Below, piece by piece: positions 1-8,079 of a DNA stretch of 43,847 bases. The number at the start of each line of letters is the position of its first letter. Within the stretch, counting starts at the first letter, position 1. The DNA is from Chitinophagaceae bacterium (GTDB lineage: Bacteria > Bacteroidota > Bacteroidia > Chitinophagales > Chitinophagaceae). The translations under genes were made by a program, and so were the position numbers. Below the pieces are notes generated by a model. It worked only from the letters and a program-made list of their open reading frames with translations, made no database searches and was not told where the DNA came from. Where the stretch lies: positions 1 to 43,847 of the forward strand of contig CANGNA010000033.1 of assembly GCA_947455215.1 (NCBI GenBank), read 5' to 3'.

Positions 1-587
1 GATGCATCCGAACCGATGAAGAATTCTGCGTCACCAATGCCAAGCACCAGCGGGCTACCCTTGCGCGCAGCTATCAGCTGGTCTGGGTTGTTAAGGTTCA
101 GCACGGCTATGGCATATGCACCCACAACCTCGTTCAGCGCTATACGCACCGCATTGTCAAGGCTGGTATTTTCTGTTTTCTTTACTTCTTCTATAAGATT
201 CACCAATACTTCGGTGTCCGTATCAGATTTAAAGACATAGCCCCTTTTCTCCAACTCAGCCTTTATAGAAGCATAGTTTTCTATGATCCCATTATGTATG
301 ATAGCCAACTCGCCCGACTGCGACACATGCGGATGCGCATTCCTGTCATTGGGCTCCCCGTGGGTAGCCCAGCGGGTATGGCCTATACCAATGGTAGCAG
401 AGGTATGACTAATATCAACCACTGTCTCCAGATCGTTCACCTTACCGGCTTTCTTGAACACGGTCATACCGCCGTTCAATAGCGCAACACCGGCACTATC
501 ATATCCGCGATACTCCAATCTCTTCAGGCCCTTTATCAAAATCGGATATGCCTGCCTGTTACCTATGTAACCAACTATGCCACACAT
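1..587 (-). CDS. glmS: Glutamine-fructose-6-phosphate aminotransferase, N-terminal part (cut by window edge)
   Basis: GlmS makes glucosamine-6-phosphate from fructose-6-phosphate and glutamine, the first step toward UDP-GlcNAc. The 195 visible residues begin MCGIVGYIG, so Cys2 (exposed after Met removal) is the class II glutamine amidotransferase nucleophile. They continue with RLEYRGYDSAG, a GIGHTRWATHG block, HNGIIENY and SDTDTEVL, all typical of the glutaminase domain. The two SIS sugar-isomerase domains lie beyond the window start. It follows the DUF4270 lipoprotein gene with only 4 nt between stop and ATG, so the two are surely co-transcribed, probably together with the GT5-like gene upstream. 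No sequence resembling a glmS ribozyme is evident in the short leader. Identity is secure from the motifs. Confidence 0.97.
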   Translation of the reverse strand, partial: MCGIVGYIGNRQAYPILIKGLKRLEYRGYDSAGVALLNGGMTVFKKAGKVNDLETVVDISHTSATIGIGHTRWATHGEPNDRNAHPHVSQSGELAIIHNGIIENYASIKAELEKRGYVFKSDTDTEVLVNLIEEVKKTENTSLDNAVRIALNEVVGAYAIAVLNLNNPDQLIAARKGSPLVLGIGDAEFFIGSDA

Positions 588-591
588 GGGG

Positions 592-2022
592 TTATTTTTT
601 TAAGGTTGAATATACTACAATTAATTTTGCCCTGTATCTCGGATCTGAATAATTTCCGCCGGCAAGTATTGTTCTGAAGGCGCCGTAGATAAGCTGGGTG
701 CCCCTTACATGGTAGTGCAAAGAATCATTTCCTGCGCCAATGCTGGCTATCACTTCTCTGGGCAGCCCTATGGTATAGGTGGTAATGCCCGTGCTGCCAT
801 AAGTAATAGTATGCGGCGTTCCATCCAGCACGGCATATGCCGATGTCGACGATAATGGCCAGCGGTCCAGCACAGTATACTCACTGCCTGCCGTATTGCC
901 CACAGGCCATGTAGTACCCGATACACCCACTGGGTATATCTGGTCGTGGCTGCCGTATATCGATGACGTAAGCGATGGTATTACCGACAACTGCAACTCT
1001 GCCTTATTGATCACCACACCCTTAGGTATAGAATTCAATCCTGAGATCTTTACATCAATAGTGGCTCCTGGCTGATTTTGCAGCGCAACAATAGAGTCAT
1101 TCGCCTGTATCGATTGGAACAAATTGTTCAGCGGGAAACGGCTATAGCCCCTGGTCAGGTTGTTGAAATGCGCACACAACGATTGTTCGTGAGAAAATGC
1201 AAAATGTTGCGCGCTATCCGGATGATCCGCTGTGTGATAAAACACCAGCAGGCCTGCCTTAGAATAGTCGTCGCTTCCGTTCAACACAAAGTAAGGCATC
1301 ACCTTACCGGCTATTCGCGGATCAGTTGGCCGCACACAGACACCCTTAAAATTACTTACAAATGCAGTGGCAGGGTCTGTAGCGCTGGAACTGAGGCTGA
1401 CCGCATTGCTCAGCCGGATCATCGTGTTGGCTGTTTTCAGTTTTATCCTCAATGCAGGATGGGTCTTCGAACCACTGTGCTCTGTTACCGAATCGCCCAG
1501 GTGGTTCACCTTTACAGCAAATGGATCACTCAAAGGGGTAGCAATATTGATCGCCTTGGTAGAGCTTGGTGTGTATAGTGTATTATAGCCCAGCGTGTCA
1601 TCAAGATAAAAAACCTGGAAAGACTGCGTCAGCGATTTATCCACCGTGTCTCCGAAAGAGAAGCCCGAATAAGGCAACTGTAATATTACAGAGTCGACGG
1701 TATCTGCAGCAGGGAAACTGGTCAACCCCTGCGAATTAGCTATCTGGAAGAAAGCAGACCCCGCCGTAGTACCAAAGAAAGAGTCCGTTATCGAGCCGAC
1801 ACCCGCATACTCCGGCACACCCGATGCATTGAAACTCGTCACTACATCATTGCTGAAAAAGCTGTGGGTCACACAGCTCAGCGTATCGGCGCGTACACCC
1901 GCCGTGTCGCTTGCCGGCGACAGCGAGCTGCTGATCAGCGTATGTTCCCGGCAGCCGCTTGTAACCAATACAGCAGCAACCAGCAATATTATTATTGTCT
2001 TTAAACCAAACCGGGAATTCAA
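592..2022 (-). CDS. DUF4270 family lipoprotein
   Basis: A 476-residue exported protein of unknown function. The N-terminus has a hydrophobic segment ending in VTSGC, so Cys24 is the likely lipidation site. The rest is rich in Ser, Thr and Gly with beta-type spacing, and includes a region around SFFGTTAGSAFFQI and a C-terminal stretch giving sites for several short beta strands. This matches my memory of the Bacteroidota DUF4270 family, which commonly lies next to glmS and a short glycogen-synthase-like gene. It sits in that context here: 40 nt after the GT5-like gene and 4 nt before glmS. The synteny suggests a cell-envelope role, but no activity can be assigned. The family call rests on recognition plus context, without a profile search. 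Confidence 0.8.
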   Translation of the reverse strand: MNSRFGLKTIIILLVAAVLVTSGCREHTLISSSLSPASDTAGVRADTLSCVTHSFFSNDVVTSFNASGVPEYAGVGSITDSFFGTTAGSAFFQIANSQGLTSFPAADTVDSVILQLPYSGFSFGDTVDKSLTQSFQVFYLDDTLGYNTLYTPSSTKAINIATPLSDPFAVKVNHLGDSVTEHSGSKTHPALRIKLKTANTMIRLSNAVSLSSSATDPATAFVSNFKGVCVRPTDPRIAGKVMPYFVLNGSDDYSKAGLLVFYHTADHPDSAQHFAFSHEQSLCAHFNNLTRGYSRFPLNNLFQSIQANDSIVALQNQPGATIDVKISGLNSIPKGVVINKAELQLSVIPSLTSSIYGSHDQIYPVGVSGTTWPVGNTAGSEYTVLDRWPLSSTSAYAVLDGTPHTITYGSTGITTYTIGLPREVIASIGAGNDSLHYHVRGTQLIYGAFRTILAGGNYSDPRYRAKLIVVYSTLKK

Positions 2023-2062
2023 ACTTATTATATTTTAGAGCGCTAAGATGCTAAAAGAAAAA

Positions 2063-2890
2063 CTAAGACTCTGTTAAGCTTTTATAAATGTCCAATAAAG
2101 AGGATACATCCTCCTTCCAGGCCTCATCATACTTAATGATCTTACGTGTTTTGCTCGGCTTCAGTTCGCCGGCCACGTCATCGCTTAAGTCTTCAGAGCC
2201 CACAACCACTACATCGGCATACTTACTGCCACCCTTGGTAAGAGCTGCATTGGTTCCCGCTTTGAATAGTTCGAAGTCCTTTTCCTTAATATCGCTGCTG
2301 ATCATTGCCTTCTTGGCAAAGTTCGGGTTCAAGGTCTCAGAAAACTGGTCCGACTGCGCTGTGTATATTACTTTACTGTAACCAAAAACCGGTTCTTTCT
2401 TATAAGCGGTCTTCAGGTATAGCGGCGCCAGCGATGTCATCCAGCCGTGGCAATGGATAACATGTGGCGGCCAGCCAAATTTCTTAACGGTCTCCAGGGC
2501 GCTCTTACAAAAGAAGATCATCCTTTCAGCATTATCATCAAAGAAGGTATCCTGGTCATCCCGGAACACAGACTTGCGCTTAAAATAATCCTCATTGTCC
2601 ATAAAGTATACCTGCAGCCTTGCGCTCGGCAGCGATGCCACCTTTATCTGCAATGGGTAATCGTCTTTGTCAATGATAACGTTGATACCCGATAGGCGAA
2701 CCACTTCGTGCAGCCTGTGACGGCGCTCGTTAATAACCCCGAACCGAGGCATGATAACACGGATCTCTAGGCCCGAATCGAAAGTTTTGATCGCCAGTTT
2801 ATTCAGGATATGTGCAAAATCCGTAAACTCTGTGTAAGGAGATAACTCATTGGCAATAATTAATACACGCTTCTTTGTGTCTGCTGACAT
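2063..2890 (-). CDS. Short glycogen/starch synthase-like protein (GT5 N-terminal domain only)
   Basis: A 275-residue protein resembling the catalytic N-terminal Rossmann domain of GT5 glycogen synthases. It opens with KKRVLIIANELSPYTEFTDF, continues with VIMPRFG and has the IHCHGWMTSLAP block, equivalent to the HxHDW region of GT5 enzymes. Two points argue against an ordinary synthase. The usual K-x-G-G-L ADP-glucose loop near the N-terminus is replaced by YTEFTDF, and the roughly 200-residue C-terminal nucleotide-binding domain is absent. Short versions of this kind are known in Bacteroidota, so this is probably a family trait rather than a fresh truncation. It is the first gene of the DUF4270-glmS operon and is divergent from panC. 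A regulatory or non-catalytic role is possible (inference). Confidence 0.78.
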   Translation of the reverse strand: MSADTKKRVLIIANELSPYTEFTDFAHILNKLAIKTFDSGLEIRVIMPRFGVINERRHRLHEVVRLSGINVIIDKDDYPLQIKVASLPSARLQVYFMDNEDYFKRKSVFRDDQDTFFDDNAERMIFFCKSALETVKKFGWPPHVIHCHGWMTSLAPLYLKTAYKKEPVFGYSKVIYTAQSDQFSETLNPNFAKKAMISSDIKEKDFELFKAGTNAALTKGGSKYADVVVVGSEDLSDDVAGELKPSKTRKIIKYDEAWKEDVSSLLDIYKSLTES

Positions 2891-2927
2891 TCGTTAGATT
2901 AATTATTAATAAATAACAAATAGTCTG

Positions 2928-2954
2928 CAAAATTACGAAAATATTGAATTGCAA
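2928..2954 (-). promoter_or_regulatory. Promoter of the GT5-DUF4270-glmS operon
   Basis: On the minus strand a perfect Bacteroidota -7 box TAATTTTG (2928-2935) lies 37 nt upstream of the GT5-like ATG. A TTG (2952-2954) lies 16 nt further upstream, close to the -33 spacing reported for Bacteroides-type sigma factors. This is one of the better two-element promoter matches in the window. The same 100-bp region must also carry the divergent panC promoter. Confidence 0.6.
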
Positions 2955-2990
2955 CCGTAATTTGCACCTCTTCTCATTAAAAAAATCAAA

Positions 2991-3839
2991 ATGGTTATTT
3001 TTAAAACCGCCGCCCAGCTGCAGGATTTCCTCAGTTTTAGGGCTATCACCACACCCAAAATTGGCTTTATCCCCACAATGGGCGCACTGCATTCCGGCCA
3101 CATTAGCCTCATCAATGCAGCTAAAAAAGATGGTATGTTCACCATTTGCTCCATCTTCCTCAACCCTACCCAGTTCAACGATAAAAAAGACTACGATAAA
3201 TACCCCGTCTCTACCGATGCAGATATAGAAATGCTCCTGCAGGCCGGTTGCGATGTCCTGTTCCTGCCTTCGGTAGAGGAAATGTACCCCGGCGGCACCA
3301 ACACTGTGGCCAGCTACGACTTCGGCTACCTGGAGACCATACTGGAAGGCGCACAGCGTCCCGGCCACTTTAAGGGTGTGGGACAGATAGTGGGCCGACT
3401 GCTCGATATTGTACAGCCAGGTAGGCTGTACATAGGCCAGAAAGATTATCAGCAGTGCATGATCATCACTAAGCTGAAAGAATTACTCGGACTTAACGAC
3501 CTCAGCATCATCATATGCCCCACCAGTCGCGAACAGGATGGTCTGGCCATGAGCTCGCGCAACCGCCGCCTTACCGATCCGCAGCGCGCCCTGGCAGGCC
3601 TGCTGTACCAGTGCCTGGTATCTATACAAACTAAAAAAGATAGCGGCAACTTCCCTATTGTCCAAAAAGAATGCACCGACCTGCTGACGGCCAAAGGCTT
3701 TGCCACCGAATACATAGCCCTTGCCGATGCCAATACACTGCAGCTGCTGGACAATTACGACCCGCCCCGCCCCATGGTAGCGCTCATAGCCGCCAAAATA
3801 GGCGAGATCAGGCTCATAGACAACATCCTGCTGCAATAA
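2991..3839 (+). CDS. panC: Pantoate-beta-alanine ligase
   Basis: PanC joins pantoate and beta-alanine using ATP to make pantothenate, the vitamin B5 precursor of coenzyme A; it is cytosolic. The 282-residue length is normal for the family. Visible signatures are TMGALHSGHISLI (the HxGH nucleotide-binding motif), FLNPTQF, PGRLYIGQKDYQQ and MSSRNRRL (a KMSKS-like loop). The start MVIFKTAAQLQDF is at the expected place and is divergent from the GT5-like gene. In many Bacteroidota panC is followed by panD, but here the next 247 bp hold a hairpin and a dispersed repeat and then tdk, so panD must be elsewhere if present. Function is secure. Confidence 0.96.
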   Translation: MVIFKTAAQLQDFLSFRAITTPKIGFIPTMGALHSGHISLINAAKKDGMFTICSIFLNPTQFNDKKDYDKYPVSTDADIEMLLQAGCDVLFLPSVEEMYPGGTNTVASYDFGYLETILEGAQRPGHFKGVGQIVGRLLDIVQPGRLYIGQKDYQQCMIITKLKELLGLNDLSIIICPTSREQDGLAMSSRNRRLTDPQRALAGLLYQCLVSIQTKKDSGNFPIVQKECTDLLTAKGFATEYIALADANTLQLLDNYDPPRPMVALIAAKIGEIRLIDNILLQ

Positions 3840-3882
3840 GCCAACAAGTTCGAGAACTTTGCTTTGCTTAAAACCCAGCACC

Positions 3883-3909
3883 TTTTTATCCCTCTTTTGG
3901 GGATAAAAA
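3883..3909. terminator. Hairpin after panC, possible weak terminator
   Basis: Ten-base arms TTTTTATCCC (3883-3892) and GGGATAAAAA (3900-3909) around a 7-nt loop, 43 nt after the panC stop. There is no following T-run on the plus strand, so termination efficiency is uncertain. Confidence 0.35.
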
Positions 3910-3980
3910 CTCCCCGCCGGGTAATAATTATTTAACGCCCGGCTTTACTTTTACCATCGGTATGCCCCCCAACAACTGGC

Positions 3981-4030
3981 GGTCATGGCGAGGAACGAAG
4001 CCATCTCACAAGCGGACGTATTCGTTTTAG
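3981..4030. repeat. Dispersed repeat family 2 (inverted orientation)
   Basis: This approximately 50-bp sequence contains GGTCATGGCGAGGAACGAAG and TCTCACAAGCGGACGTATTC. In reverse orientation it recurs at 23921-23969 and 33325-33372, and in a longer form with an internal palindrome at 23829-23902 and 26958-27030. It is noncoding and always intergenic here. Confidence 0.7.
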
Positions 4031-4086
4031 GACTTCTATAGGTTGATCATCTATAGTAACGCCACCAAACCAAACACACAGCAACA

Positions 4087-4653
4087 ATGTTTATAGAACC
4101 ATATTCAGGGAATAGAAAGAAAGGATGGATCGAAGTGATAGCCGGCAGCATGTTCTCCGGTAAGACCGAGGAACTCATCAGGCGCCTGAAGCGCGTGGAG
4201 ATAGCCGGCCTTAAAGCCGAGATATTCAAACCCGCCGTAGACACCCGCTACCACCCCGAGGATATCGTCTCTCACGACTCATCGCGCGTGCGCTCTACCC
4301 CGGTAGATAGCCCGTTCAATATACTATTGCTGGCCTCAGGTGTGGATGTGGTGGGCATAGACGAAGCCCAGTTCTTCGATCCCGCCATTGTTGAAGTAGC
4401 CGAAAAACTGGCGCTCAGCGGAGTACGTGTTATAGTGGCCGGCCTCGATATGGACTACATGGGCAATCCTTTTGGCCCCATGCCTGCCCTGCTCTCCCGG
4501 GCCGAGTACATCACCAAGCTACACGCCATATGCGTGCGCTGCGGCGACCTTGCCAACTACTCTTATCGCATTCCCAAGATCGACGACCAGGTGCTGTTGG
4601 GAGAAAAGGACATCTACGAGCCCCGCTGCAGGCATTGCTTCTACCAGGACTAA
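4087..4653 (+). CDS. tdk: Thymidine kinase (type II)
   Basis: Phosphorylates thymidine to dTMP with ATP in the salvage pathway. The 188-residue protein has the P-loop [12 protein letters not shown] near the N-terminus, the catalytic/Walker B block GIDEAQFF, and the zinc-binding Cys pairs CVRC and CRHC of the C-terminal lasso region, all as in the type II family. Its 3' end overlaps the convergent SGNH gene by 4 nt, with the two stop codons interleaved and no hairpin terminator visible. A diverged copy of its last 32 codons is present at 7253-7348, fused to a copy of the gdhA 3' end. The annotation itself is secure. Confidence 0.96.
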   Translation: MFIEPYSGNRKKGWIEVIAGSMFSGKTEELIRRLKRVEIAGLKAEIFKPAVDTRYHPEDIVSHDSSRVRSTPVDSPFNILLLASGVDVVGIDEAQFFDPAIVEVAEKLALSGVRVIVAGLDMDYMGNPFGPMPALLSRAEYITKLHAICVRCGDLANYSYRIPKIDDQVLLGEKDIYEPRCRHCFYQD

Positions 4654-5621
4654 TGCTTTTGCTCAGGCCACCCTCGCTGCTCATGCAATTTTCTCAGATC
4701 ACTGGCCAAATGGCGGCTAAAGATCACGGTCCCTTTCGTGTTCATATGCATGGCATTATAGAAATATGTTTTGCTTTTGCACAAGGTGTCGGTCCTATAA
4801 TCTAGCAGTGGAACATTGTATTTCTGTGCAAACGCCTTGTATATATTTACTATGCTGTCTTCATTGGTAACGTAGCTATTCATTTCATAGTATTCAGGGG
4901 AATAGACCATCACCAACCGTATGGAATCACGCAGCGCCTCCTGCATTAATGCTTCAAACGCTGCATAGGTTGCGCTATCTACCTCGGCGCGATAGGTTGC
5001 ATTCCGCGCTCTCTCACGTTCAAAATCACCGTTCCAGCTCTCGGCCCTCGTGCGGTAGCCTCTTTTTATTCCATCGTCCTGCTGTGCACCATGTGTAAAC
5101 AAATATTTTAAGGCACCCTTTAATTCCTTTTTACACCCGGTATATCTTACCATTGGCAGGTAATAATCATACAGGTCAAAGGCATCATATCTCATCGTAG
5201 CCCTTCTTACGATCGGCTCATTTATGAACGGGATCAATATCTCGTACTTAAAAAGATCGCGGCGCGCAACCAGCAAAGTTACATCCAACGACAAAATGAT
5301 CTCTTTCGGTTTCCTGCCGTGCATCATTGCCAGGTCGTGCCGGCATTTTACCATCAGGAATTTCAGTCCATTCAACCCCAGGTTATATACGGGCATATTA
5401 AGCGTATCCTGCAGTATTTCCGGATCGAAATGATTCTGTGCTCTTGATGAGCCATATATATAAATGTCAGAATTTAACTTACCCTCAATTACATCGTTCC
5501 ACACCTTGCCATCTCCGGCCACATATTGTCTCATCGCCTTTGTGATCACACCATCCGAGATATAAGCTACTATTACTACCGGCAACAAAAACAAAAAGAT
5601 CCTGGTTACAAACTTCTTCAT
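4650..5621 (-). CDS. SGNH/GDSL-like membrane-anchored protein partnered with MBOAT
   Basis: A 323-residue protein with one N-terminal membrane segment (about residues 5-22) and an extracytoplasmic domain. GSSR with Ser58/Ser59 in [11 protein letters not shown] matches the nucleophile block of SGNH hydrolase-like proteins. The late NAMHMNTKG block (His292) matches the D-x-x-H block, with Asn in the Asp position. Such proteins accompany AlgI-type MBOAT acyltransferases and act in transferring acyl groups to extracellular glycans. The MBOAT gene lies 6 nt upstream, so the two form an operon. No specific polymer can be assigned. The gene overlaps tdk by 4 nt at its end. If the D-to-N change is real, the domain may transfer rather than hydrolyse, or use another base (inference). 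Confidence 0.75.
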   Translation of the reverse strand: MKKFVTRIFLFLLPVVIVAYISDGVITKAMRQYVAGDGKVWNDVIEGKLNSDIYIYGSSRAQNHFDPEILQDTLNMPVYNLGLNGLKFLMVKCRHDLAMMHGRKPKEIILSLDVTLLVARRDLFKYEILIPFINEPIVRRATMRYDAFDLYDYYLPMVRYTGCKKELKGALKYLFTHGAQQDDGIKRGYRTRAESWNGDFERERARNATYRAEVDSATYAAFEALMQEALRDSIRLVMVYSPEYYEMNSYVTNEDSIVNIYKAFAQKYNVPLLDYRTDTLCKSKTYFYNAMHMNTKGTVIFSRHLASDLRKLHEQRGWPEQKH

Positions 5622-5627
5622 ATGCCG

Positions 5628-7061
5628 TTAAAATTGAAAGTAAATAAACTCCTGGTTCTTACAGGCATAAACGAATAATAACAGCAAAACCACGTAATAA
5701 AAAGAATAGCGCATTACAGCAGGCTGCTTCTGCCCAAAGCCAGCCAATGCAAAATCATAATGCCTGCCCCTCCATTCCACCATCATAAAGAAAACTATCA
5801 ATGCCAATAATTCCCACGGCAGAATAGCAGGCCGCGACAGCAGGCCTTTTGCAAATACCCTGTATACGTAGTCGAATGCCTGGTACAGTGTTTTTGCCCT
5901 GAAGAATATCCAGGCAAGTGTCACCATGAAAAATGTGATCAGTATCTTGACGCCATCTGTTAACTTTTGCTGCAGGCTGCCCTCGTCTACAAATCCCATA
6001 TTGCTGCGGTTTTTATTGGCCAGCAGTAAGGGCAGAAAATAAACGGCATTCAGAAAGCCCCAAAAAATAAAGGTCCAGTTAGCGCCGTGCCAGAAGCCAC
6101 TTACCAGGAATATGATGAACGTATTCCGCACTTGTTTTAGTTTAGACACCTTACTGCCACCAAGGGGTATATACAGATAATCGCGGAACCATGAAGATAA
6201 AGACATATGCCACCTGCGCCAGAATTCTGCTATGTCTCTGGAAAAATACGGGTAAGAAAAGTTCTTCAACAGCTCAAAACCAAAAAGCCTGGCTGTGCCC
6301 AGCGCTATGTCCGAATAACCGGAGAAATCCCCATAGATCTGGAAGGCAAAGAAAACAGCACCCACCAATAACGTGGATCCATTGTAGTGCTGATAGTCAT
6401 TAAATATCTTATTAGCATGAGTAGCACAGTTATCTGCTATCACCACTTTTTTAAACAGGCCCCACAATATCTGCCTGAGCCCCAATATCGCCGTACTATA
6501 ATTGAATACTCTTTTCCGCTCTACCTGGGGCAGCAGGTGGCTGGCCCTTTCTATAGGCCCTGCAACCAGCAGCGGGAAGAAGCAAACAAACACCGCATAG
6601 TCAAAGAACGACTCCCGGGGCTTGAACTTGTCATTGTATATATCAAATACGTAAGACAGGCCATGGAAGGTGTAGAACGATATACCTACCGGCAATATCA
6701 GCTTCAGCGTCCATATATTGGCTCTGAAGCCCATCAGTTCTATAAGCGTGGCAGCCTGGTCGGCAAAGAAATTATAGTACTTAAAGAAACCCAGGAACCC
6801 CAGATTGATGCCGACACTTATGATCAGCCACATCTTCTTCAGGCTCTTGCTTTCCGACTCATATATCTTCTTGCCGGTGAAAAAATCGAGGTAGGTAGAA
6901 AAGATGAGCAGGAACAGAAACCGATAGTCCCAGCAGCCATAAAAAAAATAGCTGCAGAGCAAAATGAATGTATTCTGCGCTTTTAAGTTCCTGTTCAACA
7001 ACCAGTAAACCGGGAAAATAAATAGTAGGAAAGTAAGGTAATTGAAGGTGTTGAACAGCAT
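5628..7061 (-). CDS. MBOAT family membrane-bound O-acyltransferase (AlgI-like)
   Basis: A 477-residue polytopic membrane protein. Recognised blocks include LPVGISFYTFHGLSYVFDIY, AGPIERASHLLPQ, FWRRWHMSLSSWFRDYLYIP followed by LGGS, and SGFWHGANWTF, where the His is the conserved MBOAT catalytic residue. Family members such as AlgI and DltB move acyl groups across the inner membrane onto glycans or teichoic acids. The SGNH gene directly downstream is the usual partner. A perfect TATCTTTG -7 box sits 17 nt before the ATG. This two-gene cassette separates tdk from the chimeric gdhA/tdk scar and may have arrived as a unit (inference). Confidence 0.93.
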   Translation of the reverse strand: MLFNTFNYLTFLLFIFPVYWLLNRNLKAQNTFILLCSYFFYGCWDYRFLFLLIFSTYLDFFTGKKIYESESKSLKKMWLIISVGINLGFLGFFKYYNFFADQAATLIELMGFRANIWTLKLILPVGISFYTFHGLSYVFDIYNDKFKPRESFFDYAVFVCFFPLLVAGPIERASHLLPQVERKRVFNYSTAILGLRQILWGLFKKVVIADNCATHANKIFNDYQHYNGSTLLVGAVFFAFQIYGDFSGYSDIALGTARLFGFELLKNFSYPYFSRDIAEFWRRWHMSLSSWFRDYLYIPLGGSKVSKLKQVRNTFIIFLVSGFWHGANWTFIFWGFLNAVYFLPLLLANKNRSNMGFVDEGSLQQKLTDGVKILITFFMVTLAWIFFRAKTLYQAFDYVYRVFAKGLLSRPAILPWELLALIVFFMMVEWRGRHYDFALAGFGQKQPAVMRYSFYYVVLLLLFVYACKNQEFIYFQF

Positions 7062-7078
7062 ATCTGCGAGGTGTCGGG

Positions 7079-7086
7079 CAAAGATA
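7079..7086 (-). promoter_or_regulatory. -7 promoter box for the MBOAT-SGNH operon
   Basis: A perfect TAnnTTTG match (TATCTTTG on the minus strand) ends 17 nt before the MBOAT ATG. No clear TTG element is seen at -33. Confidence 0.5.
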
Positions 7087-7141
7087 TATAATTGATAAGA
7101 TTTTCCATATACGCTGCAACACGCACCAGGTTATTAAAAAG

Positions 7142-7174
7142 ATAAGTGCCCCCGGTGTTGCCGGGAGCACTTAT
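7142..7174 (-). terminator. Intrinsic terminator after the gdhA 3'-end remnant
   Basis: A strong hairpin with arms ATAAGTGC-CCCGG and CCGGG-GCACTTAT around a short loop. On the minus strand it is followed by CTTTTTAAT. It lies just after the duplicated gdhA tail and differs in sequence from the resident gdhA terminator at 8029-8056, so the remnant seems to carry its own terminator. Confidence 0.7.
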
Positions 7175-7188
7175 TCAATATAATAAGC

Positions 7189-7255
7189 AGTTCATCTACT
7201 ATGGGAATATACCCAGCTCTTCGTAAGACACACCAACCTTGTTGATGGCTACTAC
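7189..7255 (-). pseudogene. Duplicated gdhA 3' end (67 bp, C-terminal fragment)
   Basis: 7189-7255 matches 8070-8136, the 3' end of the resident gdhA, at 66 of 67 positions by eye. It encodes the same last residues, ending YEELGIFP, then the stop codon and a few trailing bases. The single difference (AAA to AAG, Lys) is synonymous. It has no upstream coding part, because it is joined directly to a thymidine kinase tail in the opposite orientation. It is therefore a remnant and not a gene. Confidence 0.88.
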
Positions 7256-7348
7256 TCCTACCGCATCCACAAGATAGACGGCCAGGTGTTATTAGACGAA
7301 AAAGATATCTACGAGCCCCGCTGCCGCCACTGCTTCTACCAGGAGTAG
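7253..7348 (+). pseudogene. Thymidine kinase 3' end remnant (last ~32 codons, diverged)
   Basis: Read on the plus strand this gives SYRIHKIDGQVLL and then [16 protein letters not shown] plus a stop. The resident tdk has [13 protein letters not shown] and [16 protein letters not shown]. By eye about 18 of 96 bases differ, mostly at synonymous third positions, with 5 amino-acid changes over 32 codons. This is not a fresh copy of the resident tdk: it looks like the tail of a related thymidine kinase from another lineage or an old duplicate. It joins the gdhA remnant through a shared TACTAC and ends 4 nt before the toxin stop codon. Confidence 0.85.
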
Positions 7349-7352
7349 TTGC

Positions 7353-7733
7353 TTACATATCGTATGGGTTGTAAATTCTTAAATCAGCAATATTTTTAAA
7401 ATCACCGACATTGCGGGTAATAAGAGGCAGGTTATAGTAGAGCGCTGTTGCAGCTATAATAGCATCAGGTAGTTTCATACGCCTCTCTTTCCTGATTCTT
7501 ACCGTAATGTCTATCAGATCTGTAGTAACGGGGTGTACGACGGCTATAGACACAAATGCATATAGCATCTCATTTTCGACCTGTGGTATATTTGGTGACG
7601 CGAATAACTCTATGTTGGTTATCACTGACAACTCCGGCTCTACGCCGACAAGAAATTTCCGCCCGTTGTAAGATAGCTTTCCGTTACAAAAATCTATCAC
7701 AACGTTACTATCAATAAGGCATCTTATTCCCAT
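7353..7733 (-). CDS. vapC: PIN-domain toxin (VapC-like ribonuclease)
   Basis: A 126-residue PIN-domain protein. The four acidic residues that bind divalent metal are visible: Asp8 (LIDSN), Glu42 (TNIELFA), Asp90 (KLPDAIIAATA) and Asp111 (TRNVGDF). VapC toxins cut RNA, typically tRNA or rRNA, and are held inactive by a cognate antitoxin. The ATG overlaps the end of the upstream 75-residue gene by 10 nt, the usual antitoxin-toxin arrangement with coupled translation. It lies directly beside the chimeric gdhA/tdk scar, between MBOAT and gdhA, suggesting insertion at a rearranged site (inference). The RNA target cannot be read from sequence. Confidence 0.9.
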   Translation of the reverse strand: MGIRCLIDSNVVIDFCNGKLSYNGRKFLVGVEPELSVITNIELFASPNIPQVENEMLYAFVSIAVVHPVTTDLIDITVRIRKERRMKLPDAIIAATALYYNLPLITRNVGDFKNIADLRIYNPYDM

Positions 7734-7951
7734 TCTCTACGCATATTGTCAATTTCTGAGCGAAGCTTTTCTGCTGTATCATCTGATAGTACATTCCAGA
7801 AATCGGCCATCGTTTTACGAGTTGTGGATGCTGGCGCTTTATCTAACTCATCAAGCGCCAGGTAGGTTATCTCAATAGGCCGCCCTACATACTCTTTAGC
7901 TATTGTAAGGTGCACATCTACATCAGCAGGGGTTATCACTGTACGTACCAT
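7724..7951 (-). CDS. Antitoxin partner of the PIN toxin
   Basis: A 75-residue acidic-C-terminal protein, MVRTVITPADVDVHLTI..., upstream of and overlapping the PIN toxin gene by 10 nt. The N-terminal third could form a small DNA-binding or dimerisation strand-helix. The C-terminal part (DFWNVLSDDTAEKLRSEIDN) is helical, as expected for a toxin-neutralising tail. I do not recognise a specific VapB class from sequence alone; the call is mainly from position, size and overlap. It probably autoregulates the operon, as such antitoxins usually do (inference). Confidence 0.75.
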   Translation of the reverse strand: MVRTVITPADVDVHLTIAKEYVGRPIEITYLALDELDKAPASTTRKTMADFWNVLSDDTAEKLRSEIDNMRREWE

Positions 7952-8028
7952 AGTGTAAATTTAGTAAATAATACTATGTACTACTCACAAAGAATGGGGT
8001 TCGCTGCTATTTAACACAACCAAAAACA

Positions 8029-8056
8029 AAACGGACTGCCCTAAAGCAGTCCGTTT
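8029..8056 (-). terminator. gdhA intrinsic terminator
   Basis: A perfect 11-bp stem, AAACGGACTGC with GCAGTCCGTTT, around a 6-nt loop. On the minus strand it is followed by TGTTTTTG. It lies 24 nt after the gdhA stop. Confidence 0.8.
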
Positions 8057-8079
8057 CAGTATTATAACTAGTTCATCTA

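Noticed and set aside
2847-3368. A minus-strand protein across the panC start
   Set aside because: Antisense of panC plus the intergenic promoter region; no family features.
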